Origin: Rhizobium oryziradicis
GTDB lineage: Bacteria > Pseudomonadota > Alphaproteobacteria > Rhizobiales > Rhizobiaceae
Reading direction: 5' to 3'
Length of the DNA: 64,000 nucleotides
Assembly (NCBI RefSeq): GCF_001939045.1
Contig: NZ_MKIM01000027.1
Location: forward strand, 558,001 to 622,000
This document shows, in pieces, positions 51,375-62,533 of this stretch. Under the pieces are notes generated by a model. The model was not told where the DNA came from. It made no database searches and saw only the letters and a list, made by a program, of their open reading frames with translations. The number at the start of each line of letters is the position of its first letter. Position 1 is the stretch's first letter. A program made the position numbers and the translations under genes.

Positions 51375-53048
51375 ATGCTTGTCCAGCTTGCGATCCGGGA
51401 CATTGTTTTGATCGAGCGGCTCGACCTTGACTTTTCCGCCGGTCTCTCTGTGCTGACGGGGGAGACGGGCGCGGGCAAATCCATTTTGCTGGACAGTCTG
51501 TCGCTGGCCCTTGGCGGGCGCGGCGATGGCGGTCTGGTGCGCCATGGTGAAGACAAAGGTCAGGTCACGGCGGTGTTTGATGTGCCCATGGTGCATCCGG
51601 CACGCGCCCTGTTGCGCGACAATAATATTGACGATGATGGGGATCTGATTTTCCGCCGGGTGCAATCGGCGGACGGCCGAACCCGTGCCTATATCAACGA
51701 TCAAACAGTCAGTGTGCAGCTGATGCGGCAAGTGGGCCAGCATCTGGTGGAAATCCACGGTCAGCATGATGATCGTGCCCTTGTGGATACGGGCGCGCAT
51801 CGCATGCTGCTGGATGCCTTTGCCGGGCTGACAGAAGAGGCACTGGCGCTTTCCGACACCTATCGCCGCTGGCGAGAGGCTGAGCGCAGCTATAAGACGC
51901 ATAAGGCCAAAGTGGAGGCCGCAGCCCGCGAGGCGGATTATCTGCGCGCTTCCGTCGAAGAGCTGGAAGGCTTGAACCCGCAAGAGGGCGAGGAGGAAGA
52001 CCTGGCTGAGCGCCGCTCACGGATGCAGAAATCCGAGCGCATCGCTGGTGATATTTCCGAGGCCAGCGAGTTTCTCAATGGCCATGGCTCGCCCGTGCCG
52101 CTGATTGCTTCCATGATGCGCAGGCTGGAGCGCAAAAGCTCCGAAGCGCCGGGGCTTTTGGAAGAAACTGTCAGCCTGCTGGGGGCAGCACTCGATACGC
52201 TTTCCAGCGCGCAGATGGAAGTGGAAGCAGCACTTCGGCGCACCGAATTTGATCCGCGTGAATTGGAGCGGGTGGAAGAGCGGCTGTTTGCCCTGCGTGC
52301 GGCTGGGCGTAAATATTCCGTGTCTGTTGCTGACCTGCCAGCTTTGGCCGAAAAAATGATTGCCGATCTGGCCGATCTGGATGCCGGCGAGGATAAGCTG
52401 GGCAAGCTGGAAAAGGCGGTTGGCGAAGCCAAAGCCATGTATTTTGCATCCGCTCAATCGCTGTCGACAAAGCGCCAGAACGCTGCCTCTGCCCTTGCCG
52501 ATGTGGTGATGGCGGAACTGCCAGCATTGAAGCTTGAGCGCGCGCGTTTCATGGTTCAGGTCACGGCCGATGCCAGCAATGCCTCTGCCGATGGCATTGA
52601 TCTGGTCGAGTTTCACGTGCAGACCAATCCAGGCACACGGCCCGGACCGATTATGAAGGTTGCCTCAGGCGGCGAACTTTCGCGCTTTTTGCTGGCGCTT
52701 AAAGTGGCACTCGCTGATCGTGGCTCGGCCCCGACACTGGTGTTTGACGAAATTGATACCGGCGTGGGTGGTGCTGTGGCCGATGCCATTGGCCAGCGCC
52801 TCAAGCGGCTATCCGATACGGTGCAGGTTCTTTCCGTGACCCACGCACCGCAGGTGGCGGCGAGGGCGGCAACCCATCTTTTGATCTCCAAGGGACCGGC
52901 CAGCGATGGCAGCGAGAAGATCGCGACCGCCGTGGCCACCATTGGCCCTGACCACCGGGTGGAAGAAATTGCCCGCATGCTGGCCGGAGCATCTGTCACT
53001 GATGAAGCCCGTGCGGCTGCGGCCAAGCTTTTGACCGGGAGCCATTGA
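51375..53048 (+). CDS. recN: DNA repair protein RecN
   Basis: A 557-residue SMC-like ATPase: Walker A VLTGETGAGKSILLD (GETGAGKS 29-36), a long coiled-coil middle with the usual GQHDDRALVD block, the signature KVASGGELSRFLLALK and Walker B TLVFDEIDTGVGG. RecN holds DNA ends during double-strand-break repair. It starts 40 bp after bamD and probably shares its transcript. Confidence 0.95.
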   Translation: MLVQLAIRDIVLIERLDLDFSAGLSVLTGETGAGKSILLDSLSLALGGRGDGGLVRHGEDKGQVTAVFDVPMVHPARALLRDNNIDDDGDLIFRRVQSADGRTRAYINDQTVSVQLMRQVGQHLVEIHGQHDDRALVDTGAHRMLLDAFAGLTEEALALSDTYRRWREAERSYKTHKAKVEAAAREADYLRASVEELEGLNPQEGEEEDLAERRSRMQKSERIAGDISEASEFLNGHGSPVPLIASMMRRLERKSSEAPGLLEETVSLLGAALDTLSSAQMEVEAALRRTEFDPRELERVEERLFALRAAGRKYSVSVADLPALAEKMIADLADLDAGEDKLGKLEKAVGEAKAMYFASAQSLSTKRQNAASALADVVMAELPALKLERARFMVQVTADASNASADGIDLVEFHVQTNPGTRPGPIMKVASGGELSRFLLALKVALADRGSAPTLVFDEIDTGVGGAVADAIGQRLKRLSDTVQVLSVTHAPQVAARAATHLLISKGPASDGSEKIATAVATIGPDHRVEEIARMLAGASVTDEARAAAAKLLTGSH

Positions 53049-53144
53049 CCATTCCCGTTTTTGCACCATCTGTTGGCAAAATAGGGTTAGTGGCGTTCGA
53101 ATATTCGACGTGCATATCACTGGGTTGAGGGGGCACCGTGACGA

Positions 53145-54593
53145 ATGTTTGATGTGGTTTATACCTATTGGCCGCATATCTTATTGGTTGTTTCCACGGT
53201 TTTGAGTGTGATTGCCAGCGTGCATGTGGCGATGACCAAGCGTGATGTGCGCTCTGCCAATGCCTGGGTGGGTGTCATCATTCTATCGCCCATCATCGGC
53301 CCCTTGGCCTATGCGGTAGCGGGCATCAATCGCATGCGTCGCACATCCTATATTGCCAAGCGCTCACGCAGGCAGCGCCGTTTGAGTGCGGCACTTGCCC
53401 ATTATGCCGTGCCCGATGGCGTGATCGAATGCCAGTTTGGCGGGCGGATGGAAGCGTTGCGGCGGTTGGGAGACCGTGTTGCGCTTCATGCCTTGACGTC
53501 GGGCAATCAGTTGATGCCGCTTGAAACGGGCGACGCGGCCTATGAAGCGATGGGGCAGGCGGTGGATGCGGCGCGCCACAGCATTTTGATGGAAACCTAT
53601 ATTTTCGATCGCGACGGCGCTGGCCTGACGCTGGCCGATAAGCTGATTGCGGCCCATAAGCGCGGTGTGACAGTGCGTGTGCTGATTGATGCGGTGGGCG
53701 CGCGCTACAGCGTGCCAAGCATTGTCCAATATCTGGAAGAGGGCGGTGTCACGGTTGCCTGTTTCAATGGCAAGGTCATCATGGGGCTGCGGCTGCCTTA
53801 TGCCAATCTGCGCACCCACCGCAAAATTCTGGTGGTGGATGGCACGACAGCCTTTATGGGCGGCATGAATATTCGCGACGCTTTTGTCGGGCCGAATGCA
53901 GCCCACGACACCCATTTTAAAGTGTCTGGCCCAGTGGTGGCCGATCTTTTTGCTGTCGCTGCCGATGATTGGCATTTTGAAACCGGCGAAGCGTTGGATT
54001 CGGATGTGTGGCAGATTCGGCTGCATGAGATAGCAGACTCTCCTGCGGGCTTTACCCGCGTTGTGGTGACGGGGCCGGATTCCAATCTGGAATGCAATCA
54101 TAAGGTTTTAACCGGGGCGTTTTCGGTCGCAAAACGCTCGATCCGCATCATGTCGCCGTATTTTTTGCCGGACGCTGTGTTTCTGGCCTCCTTGGCCACA
54201 GCTGCACGCCGTGGCGTTGACGTTGAGATTGTCGTGCCATCGAAAAACAATCTCGCCATTGTCAGCCATGCCATGAACGGGCAGTTTGAGCAGATTATCA
54301 AAAATGGCTGCCGGATTTTTCGCTCCACCGGACCGTTTGACCATTCGAAACTGCTGGTGGTGGATGGCCGCTGGGCTTTTGTTGGCTCGTCCAATATGGA
54401 CTCCCGCTCGCTCCGGCTGAATTTCGAAGTTGATCTGGAAGTCTATGATCAGACGTTTGCCGCTTTTGTGGAAGATCGGATGATGAAAAGCAAAGAGGGT
54501 GCGCAGGAGGTGAGTTTGAGCGAATTGCAAAACCAGCCGTTTGCGCTCAAGCTGTTGCAGCGTGTTTTGTGGCTTGGTTCGCCTTTTCTGTAA
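53145..54593 (+). CDS. cls: Cardiolipin synthase-like phospholipase D-family protein
   Basis: A 482-residue protein with two N-terminal membrane helices (about 5-27 and 37-60) and two HKD phosphodiesterase motifs: THRKILVVDGTTAFMGG near residue 224 and DHSKLLVVDGRWAFVGSSN near 399. This is the layout of bacterial cardiolipin synthases, which join two phosphatidylglycerols. Specific substrate is inferred from architecture. The EEP-family gene follows after 26 bp. Confidence 0.92.
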   Translation: MFDVVYTYWPHILLVVSTVLSVIASVHVAMTKRDVRSANAWVGVIILSPIIGPLAYAVAGINRMRRTSYIAKRSRRQRRLSAALAHYAVPDGVIECQFGGRMEALRRLGDRVALHALTSGNQLMPLETGDAAYEAMGQAVDAARHSILMETYIFDRDGAGLTLADKLIAAHKRGVTVRVLIDAVGARYSVPSIVQYLEEGGVTVACFNGKVIMGLRLPYANLRTHRKILVVDGTTAFMGGMNIRDAFVGPNAAHDTHFKVSGPVVADLFAVAADDWHFETGEALDSDVWQIRLHEIADSPAGFTRVVVTGPDSNLECNHKVLTGAFSVAKRSIRIMSPYFLPDAVFLASLATAARRGVDVEIVVPSKNNLAIVSHAMNGQFEQIIKNGCRIFRSTGPFDHSKLLVVDGRWAFVGSSNMDSRSLRLNFEVDLEVYDQTFAAFVEDRMMKSKEGAQEVSLSELQNQPFALKLLQRVLWLGSPFL

Positions 54594-54619
54594 CAATGGC
54601 GGCGCATGGTTAGGTCAGC

Positions 54620-55444
54620 ATGAAAAAACAAATTCCCACGCTTCGTTCGCAAATGCTGACATCGTGGCGCAATCACCGTAGCCGCACGCCGGAGATAGCG
54701 GCCGATGAGCGCAAGGCCGGGCTGCTGGTGGCCTCCTATAATGTGCATAAATGTGTGGGCAATGACGGCCAGTTTGACCCCGAGCGGGTGCTGCATGTGA
54801 TCCGCGAAATTGGCCCGGATGTGATTGCCCTGCAAGAGGCAGATCAACGGTTTGGTGAGCGCAATGGCCTGTTGGATTTGGCGCGGCTTCATGGCGAAAC
54901 CGGACTGACGCTGGTGCCGGTGGAGGGATTGCCCAACAGCCACGGCTGGCGCGGCAATGTGCTGTTGTTTCGCGAAGGGGTGGTGCGCGACGTGCGACCT
55001 TTTAAATTGCCGGGGCTGGAGCCGCGCGGCGCTGTGGTGGCCGAGATCAATCTGGGCGAGGGGCGCGAACTGCGCATCATTGCCGCTCATCTGGGTCTGT
55101 TGCGCTGGGCGCGGCGCAGGCAGGCCGATTTCATTCTCGATCTGATGCGTGATTGCGCCGATTGCCCGACGATCTTGATGGGTGATTTCAATGAATGGCG
55201 GGTTGGGCGCGGCTCGGCGCTTACGCGGTTTGAGCCTATCTTTGGTCCGCTACCGGCTCCGGTGCCCAGTTTTCCCGCCCGTTTGCCGGTGTTGGCGCTG
55301 GACAGAATCATGACCAATCGACCCGGTCTGATTGCCGATATGCGGGCGCATAATACACCGCTGTCGCGCATGGCATCAGATCATTTGCCGCTCAAGGCAT
55401 GGATTGATCTTGAGCAAACTGTTGAGGATTATGCACCGCGGTAA
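54620..55444 (+). CDS. Endonuclease/exonuclease/phosphatase (EEP) family protein
   Basis: A 274-residue EEP-fold protein. The metal-binding sequence is LVASYNVHKCVG...DVIALQEADQRFG (Asn, Glu), later ILMGDFNEWRVG (Asp-x-Asn) and the C-terminal SDHLPLKAWIDL (Asp-His). There is no signal peptide. Relatives include nucleases and phospholipid or sphingolipid phosphodiesterases; following cls, a phospholipid substrate is conceivable but not shown. Confidence 0.88.
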   Translation: MKKQIPTLRSQMLTSWRNHRSRTPEIAADERKAGLLVASYNVHKCVGNDGQFDPERVLHVIREIGPDVIALQEADQRFGERNGLLDLARLHGETGLTLVPVEGLPNSHGWRGNVLLFREGVVRDVRPFKLPGLEPRGAVVAEINLGEGRELRIIAAHLGLLRWARRRQADFILDLMRDCADCPTILMGDFNEWRVGRGSALTRFEPIFGPLPAPVPSFPARLPVLALDRIMTNRPGLIADMRAHNTPLSRMASDHLPLKAWIDLEQTVEDYAPR

Positions 55445-55491
55445 TCTCGTCTTCCTATTGGGCTAAATTCGGGTAAGACCAAAGCGGATAA

Positions 55492-57666
<2,175 letters not shown>

Positions 57667-57868
57667 AGGCTTCCCTTTAAATTGCTGTATAATTTCATAT
57701 TGTAATTGTTTCTTAACGACGAATGAGGCTTTGTTTCATGTAGCTAAAGTTTGTCAGGAAAAGTGGTCAATGTGGCCTCGAAAGCAAACTTGAACACAAC
57801 AATTGAGGGTTTGTCTGTTTCAACTTGAACCTGACGATCCCTCCTTGCGAGGAATAAGGTAGGCGCTC

Positions 57869-60019
57869 GTGACAACTTGTATCATGGTGTTGGGAATGCA
57901 TCGCAGCGGTACCAGTTCTGTTGCGGGTACTTTCGCAGCTCTTGGTGCTGCTGCACCCAAAACGCTCATGCCTCCACAAGCCGATAATCAAAAGGGTTTT
58001 TTTGAATCGCTTGCTATCGCTAATTTCAATGATGAAATTTTGAGTTCTGCCGGGACAGTCTGGCATGATTGGCGCAAACTCAATTCTGGTTGGTATGAAT
58101 CGACGGTTGCCAAAGAATTCGAAAGACGGGCAGTTAGTGTCTTGACCGAGGAGTTTCAAGACCAACCGGTATGGGTCATGAAAGACCCACGCATGTGTCG
58201 CATGTTCCCATTCTGGCTTTCGGTCATGGATGGCATGGGTGTTGCTACAAAAGTCGTTATCCCAATACGGCCTCCCCTGGATGTCGCAACATCGCTGAAA
58301 AAGAGAAATGGGTTTTCCTTAAGCCGTGCGATGTTGCTGTGGTTGCGGCACGTGCTGGATGCCGAGCGTGACAGCCGCGGCGTGGATCGCAGCATTATCT
58401 TTTGGGCAGATTTCCGCCGTGATTGGCGCAAAGTCTGTCTAAGGGTCTCGGCAGATATCAATATGACATGGCCCAAAATGACGGACGTGTCGGCCCATTA
58501 TATTGATGAATTTTTGAGCGACGATCTGGTTCACAATAAAACCGAGGACGAGGATTTTCGAGCCCACTCATCAGTTCATTCCTGGACCCTCGAGGCTTAC
58601 GATGCGCTCAAGGATCTGTCGCAGGGCAAAGACATTGAAAGGGCGCAACAAAAGCTTGATGACATAAATGCGAAGCTGGATGTTGCTGCATCGTTGTTTG
58701 GACCCGTTGTTGCTGAAATTGAAGCGCACAGGGATCATGTGGCCCATGAACATGCTCAAAGCCGTTCCGAGCTCCACAGGGTCAATGGCGAGCTTGAGGC
58801 GGCCATTGCTCGACAAACGCAAGAGCAGCACGCTCGCGAGCAGCTCAACGCGCATATACAGGAATTAAACGAACGGATCCACGCTTATGCGGAGATGGTG
58901 CAGGCAAAAAACTCCGAGCTCGATGCGTTAAATGCGACCTTGGCGGCATCGTGGCAAGAGCGGGAGAGTGTAGCAAATGAGCGGGAGCGTTTGGCACACG
59001 AACTCGAGCGTCTGGCACATGAGTTGCAAACGCTGACAGACAACCGCGCTGCTTTGGAGCAGCATGTTGCTGATCTGCAATCGTTAAATGATAGCACTGC
59101 ATATGTGCTTGATCAAAAGGTCACCGCGCTGGAAGCGCTGGAGGCGGCCCATGCTTCATTGGCTGAGCGCGCACGGACTTTGGAGAGTGAGCTGGCCGCT
59201 CTCATTGAGGCCAACAGCGCGCTTGAGGATGTTGTTGAAGACCAGAAGGCGCTCAACGGCGACCGCGAACGAGAAATTCTTGATTTACATAGCAGACTGG
59301 AAACCGTTCAGGCATCAAATGCCTCGACTTTGGCCATGTTGGAACAGAAGACAACGGCGCTGGAGACACGTGAGACGGACTACAATGCCTCCATCCAGGA
59401 ACGGCAGATATTAAAGGACCGGCTTGAGCGGCAGGTTCATGACCTCAGCGGTAGTCTGAACGCCTTACAGGCGAAATATGATGAACAGTCGTCACAAATT
59501 GCTGTTTTGCAAAACGCTGCTGCTGATTTTACGATCGCCAAATCCATTGCAGCCCGCAAGCGGCATGGTTCCGCTTCTAATCTCCTGAATAAAATCTCTG
59601 CGCGGTTCATTGCGCGAAAGCTCGTTCAATTTGGTCTGTTTGATTGCTCATTTTACGTGGCGCAGCTTCGGGAACAAGGGCTCTCTTTCGATGAGACATT
59701 GAGCTCAAATTCCTTGGCGGGTTGTCAGCACTACATGGCATTTGGATGGGCCTTCGGGATTAATCCGAACCCGTATTTTGATAATCGCTGGTATCTGACA
59801 CGTTATCCCGATGTGCAGGCCGATGGCATCAATCCACTGTGGCATTACTTTGCCTATGGAGCTGCAGAAGGTCGAGATCCGGGCCCATTGTTCTCGACAG
59901 ATGCATATCTCAGGTACCATCCTGATGTTGCGGCTCAAAATGCCAATCCGTTATCCCATTACCTGCTCTATGGTCAAAAAGAGGGTCGGTTGGTTCCTGC
60001 CGTTGCGAACGCCTCTTAA
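57869..60019 (+). CDS. Sulfotransferase-like P-loop protein with coiled coil and NPLxHYxxxGxxEGR repeats
   Basis: A 716-residue multidomain protein. Residues 1-250 look like a sulfotransferase fold: GMHRSGTSS (9-17) as 5'-phosphosulfate loop, KDPR (105-108), and IRPPLDVATSL with Arg134 and Ser142 as a 3'-phosphate site. Residues about 255-560 are a continuous charged coiled coil. Residues about 590-716 hold three imperfect repeats; the last two have YPDV at 646 and HPDV at 684, 38 residues apart, each followed by NPLxHYxxxGxxEGR. No signal peptide. GTG 57869 has AAGGTAGG before it; ATG 57884 is an alternative. Its isolated, AT-richer upstream region suggests an accessory gene. The function is not known; surface polysaccharide or glycolipid modification is a guess from the domains. 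Confidence 0.82.
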   Translation: MTTCIMVLGMHRSGTSSVAGTFAALGAAAPKTLMPPQADNQKGFFESLAIANFNDEILSSAGTVWHDWRKLNSGWYESTVAKEFERRAVSVLTEEFQDQPVWVMKDPRMCRMFPFWLSVMDGMGVATKVVIPIRPPLDVATSLKKRNGFSLSRAMLLWLRHVLDAERDSRGVDRSIIFWADFRRDWRKVCLRVSADINMTWPKMTDVSAHYIDEFLSDDLVHNKTEDEDFRAHSSVHSWTLEAYDALKDLSQGKDIERAQQKLDDINAKLDVAASLFGPVVAEIEAHRDHVAHEHAQSRSELHRVNGELEAAIARQTQEQHAREQLNAHIQELNERIHAYAEMVQAKNSELDALNATLAASWQERESVANERERLAHELERLAHELQTLTDNRAALEQHVADLQSLNDSTAYVLDQKVTALEALEAAHASLAERARTLESELAALIEANSALEDVVEDQKALNGDREREILDLHSRLETVQASNASTLAMLEQKTTALETRETDYNASIQERQILKDRLERQVHDLSGSLNALQAKYDEQSSQIAVLQNAAADFTIAKSIAARKRHGSASNLLNKISARFIARKLVQFGLFDCSFYVAQLREQGLSFDETLSSNSLAGCQHYMAFGWAFGINPNPYFDNRWYLTRYPDVQADGINPLWHYFAYGAAEGRDPGPLFSTDAYLRYHPDVAAQNANPLSHYLLYGQKEGRLVPAVANAS

Positions 60020-60037
60020 GCAGGGAGCTGCAGGCGT

Positions 60038-60448
60038 TTACGTCGATGGCTCGATCTTGAAGACCGTATCCCCAACGAAAACAATGATATATCCGCCGTG
60101 AAGTGCCATTTCCAACGCCCGACGGCTGAGTTGCGTGCGATAAGGCTCCTGCTTCCACACATCAGGGTAGGCGGGGTCGACCAGCACGGTCATTTGCGGG
60201 CCTTGGGTGTAGACCATCATGTGGGCTTTGGTGGGTTCCCATTCCGGACCGAGTTGCGCGTCCGTGATCCAGAGACAGAGAAAATCGCGGCAGGTTTGCG
60301 GGCGGCTCTGGTAGATTTTACAGCCCATGCCATCGACGCAATGAATGCACCATGCGTTGGCGGGTTTGGACAGCTCGTCGATATCCGGCAGCCGACAGCA
60401 GAGCGTGCAGGTGCCGCAGCTGCGGTCTGGTATGGCGTGATGTGGCAT
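60038..60448 (-). CDS. YkgJ-type cysteine-cluster protein
   Basis: A 136-residue protein rich in early cysteines: SCGTCTLCCRL, WCIHCVDGMGCKIY and RPQTCRDFLCLW, the YkgJ/UPF0153 pattern thought to bind zinc or an iron-sulfur cluster. The start is uncertain: ATG 60448 (MPHHAIPDRSCG) agrees with family length, while the frame is open upstream to GTG 60547. It converges with the preceding large gene, 18 bp apart. Function is unknown. Confidence 0.82.
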   Translation of the reverse strand: MPHHAIPDRSCGTCTLCCRLPDIDELSKPANAWCIHCVDGMGCKIYQSRPQTCRDFLCLWITDAQLGPEWEPTKAHMMVYTQGPQMTVLVDPAYPDVWKQEPYRTQLSRRALEMALHGGYIIVFVGDTVFKIEPST

Positions 60449-60801
60449 TGCGTTACTTGATTGTGGTTGCCTTGGCCGAAGGTCGGCCAATTTTGTCAGA
60501 ATTGTGGTTGATCTTGGGGGCATCCGCCCTACATCGCCCTTAAGCACCCTGCCTGATTATACGGTTCGTCGTGTTGACGCCATGAAATTTTGGGGTGGCA
60601 AAGAACAAATTCATACGTGAAAACCCAATCTAAGCGGGTTTTTTCCGGTATTTTTAAAGGGGCGCTGTGGTCAACCGCGCAATCTTCGCAGGATGGTTGA
60701 TCTCTGATGGTGTGGCGAACATCGGATTCTGATGTCGATCTTTTGTGGTTCGTCTCCGCGAAGCCCCGATATTCTGTGCGCAGAAAAAAGGAAATCGACC
60801 T

Positions 60802-62460
60802 TTGAACGATAAAACCACCATTGCCACGGGCAATCAAGATGTTGAGGCCATTCCGGCACCGGAGGGCCAGACAGAAATTATTGAGACCTCCTACCAGATT
60901 GGTCAGGACAACTATAGCTATAAAAAACGCTTTGTGTTTGAACTGGATATTCATAACGTGGTCTTCAGTGTCTCGGCACTGACAATTGTTGCCTTTACCT
61001 TTCTCACACTGGCGTTTCAATCCACCCTTGAGCCTGCCTTTACAGGCTTGCGCAATTTTCTCACCACCAATCTCGATTGGTTTTTTCTGCTCACCGGCAA
61101 TGTGTTTGTTGTTGTGTGCATTGGTCTGATTTTGTCCCCGCTGGGGCGCATCCGTCTTGGTGGCCCAGATGCTCGGCCGGACTATACCAATATCTCCTGG
61201 TTTTCGATGTTGTTTGCCGCAGGCATGGGCATCGGATTAATGTTTTATGGTGTATCGGAGCCAATTGGACATTTCACCGCGGCCCTGAAAGGCCCGATTT
61301 TCGAAAATGGTGTGCGCACCGATTGGGCACCGTTGAATGGTGTTGTTGGTGATATGGAAGGATCACGCCGATTGGCCATGGCGGCTACCATTTTTCATTG
61401 GGGCCTGCACCCTTGGGCGATCTATGCCATTGTTGCTTTGGCTTTGGCCCTTTTCTCGTTCAATAAAGGCCTACCGCTTACCCTCCGCTCGATTTTCTAT
61501 CCCATTTTTGGAGAGAAGATTTGGGGTTGGCCCGGTCATGTGATTGATATTTTGGCGGTTTTCGCCACCATTTTCGGCCTCTCCACTTCATTGGGCATTG
61601 GTGCGCAACAAGCCAGCGCCGGTTTGAACTTTTTGTTTGATGTCCCCAAGACAGACGCGACAATGATCCTGCTGGTCATTGGCATCACAGCGATTGCCAC
61701 GGCCTCGGTGGTGGCGGGCATGGATAAGGGCGTAAAAATCCTGTCCGAGATCAATATGGCACTCGCCGCCTTGCTGCTGGTGTTCATTATCGCTGTCGGG
61801 CCAACCATGCAGATCGCCAAGGGCTTCTTTTTGAACCTTGCAGCCTATGTCGAATATCTGCCGCAGTTGGCCAATCCCTTTGGCAGAACAGATTCAAACT
61901 TCTCGCAAGGCTGGACCGCGTTTTATTGGGCATGGTGGATCAGCTGGTCACCTTTTGTTGGCATGTTCATCGCCAGAGTAAGCCGGGGCCGCACCGTTCG
62001 CGAGTTTCTCACTGCCGTGCTGCTCATTCCCTCGCTGGTATCGGTGTTGTGGATGACCGCCTTGGGCGGCACAGCCATCAGCCAGTTGGCCAATGAAGGC
62101 TTGACCACCGTGAAAGACGCCGCTCTGGAGCTTCAGCTGTTTGAGATGCTGGCGCACCTGCCGTTAACGTCCATCACCTCGTTTATCGGCATTGTTCTGG
62201 TGATTGTGTTTTTCGTTACCTCATCCGATTCCGGCTCGCTGGTGATTGATACAATCTCCGCCGGAGGCAAGGTGAATGCGCCAGTGCCACAAAGAGTGTT
62301 CTGGGCCAGTTTTGAAGGTCTGGTGGCCATTGCGCTGCTGCTGGGCGGCGGGCTGGTTGCCTTGCAGGCCATGGCCGTGTCAACCGGCTTGCCATTTGCC
62401 GTGGTGTTGCTCGGCGCAACCTATGCCTTGGTCAAAGGCTTGCTCACGGAGCCCAAGTGA
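60802..62460 (+). CDS. BCCT-family betaine/choline/carnitine transporter (TTG start)
   Basis: A 552-residue, twelve-helix transporter with the BCCT signature FYWAWWISWSPFVGMFIARV near residue 375 and the Trp-rich FHWGLHPWAIYAI helix. Members import glycine betaine, choline, carnitine or DMSP as osmolytes or nutrients. No ATG fits the family N-terminus; TTG 60802 (LNDKTTIATGNQD) with AAGGAAA about 9 nt upstream is the best start, with GTG 60745 an alternative. A terminator follows. Confidence 0.9.
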   Translation: MNDKTTIATGNQDVEAIPAPEGQTEIIETSYQIGQDNYSYKKRFVFELDIHNVVFSVSALTIVAFTFLTLAFQSTLEPAFTGLRNFLTTNLDWFFLLTGNVFVVVCIGLILSPLGRIRLGGPDARPDYTNISWFSMLFAAGMGIGLMFYGVSEPIGHFTAALKGPIFENGVRTDWAPLNGVVGDMEGSRRLAMAATIFHWGLHPWAIYAIVALALALFSFNKGLPLTLRSIFYPIFGEKIWGWPGHVIDILAVFATIFGLSTSLGIGAQQASAGLNFLFDVPKTDATMILLVIGITAIATASVVAGMDKGVKILSEINMALAALLLVFIIAVGPTMQIAKGFFLNLAAYVEYLPQLANPFGRTDSNFSQGWTAFYWAWWISWSPFVGMFIARVSRGRTVREFLTAVLLIPSLVSVLWMTALGGTAISQLANEGLTTVKDAALELQLFEMLAHLPLTSITSFIGIVLVIVFFVTSSDSGSLVIDTISAGGKVNAPVPQRVFWASFEGLVAIALLLGGGLVALQAMAVSTGLPFAVVLLGATYALVKGLLTEPK

Positions 62461-62487
62461 GAGCAACCTTGAGGACTGACGGAAATG

Positions 62488-62518
62488 GAAAAGGGGTGGT
62501 CTATGACCACCCCTTTTC
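62488..62518 (+). terminator. Bidirectional terminator between the BCCT and helicase genes
   Basis: GAAAAGGGGTGGTC (62488-62501) and GACCACCCCTTTTC (62505-62518) form a perfect 14-bp stem with a TAT loop, between two convergent stops. Confidence 0.85.
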
Positions 62519-62533
62519 ACGTCGCTGTATTTA

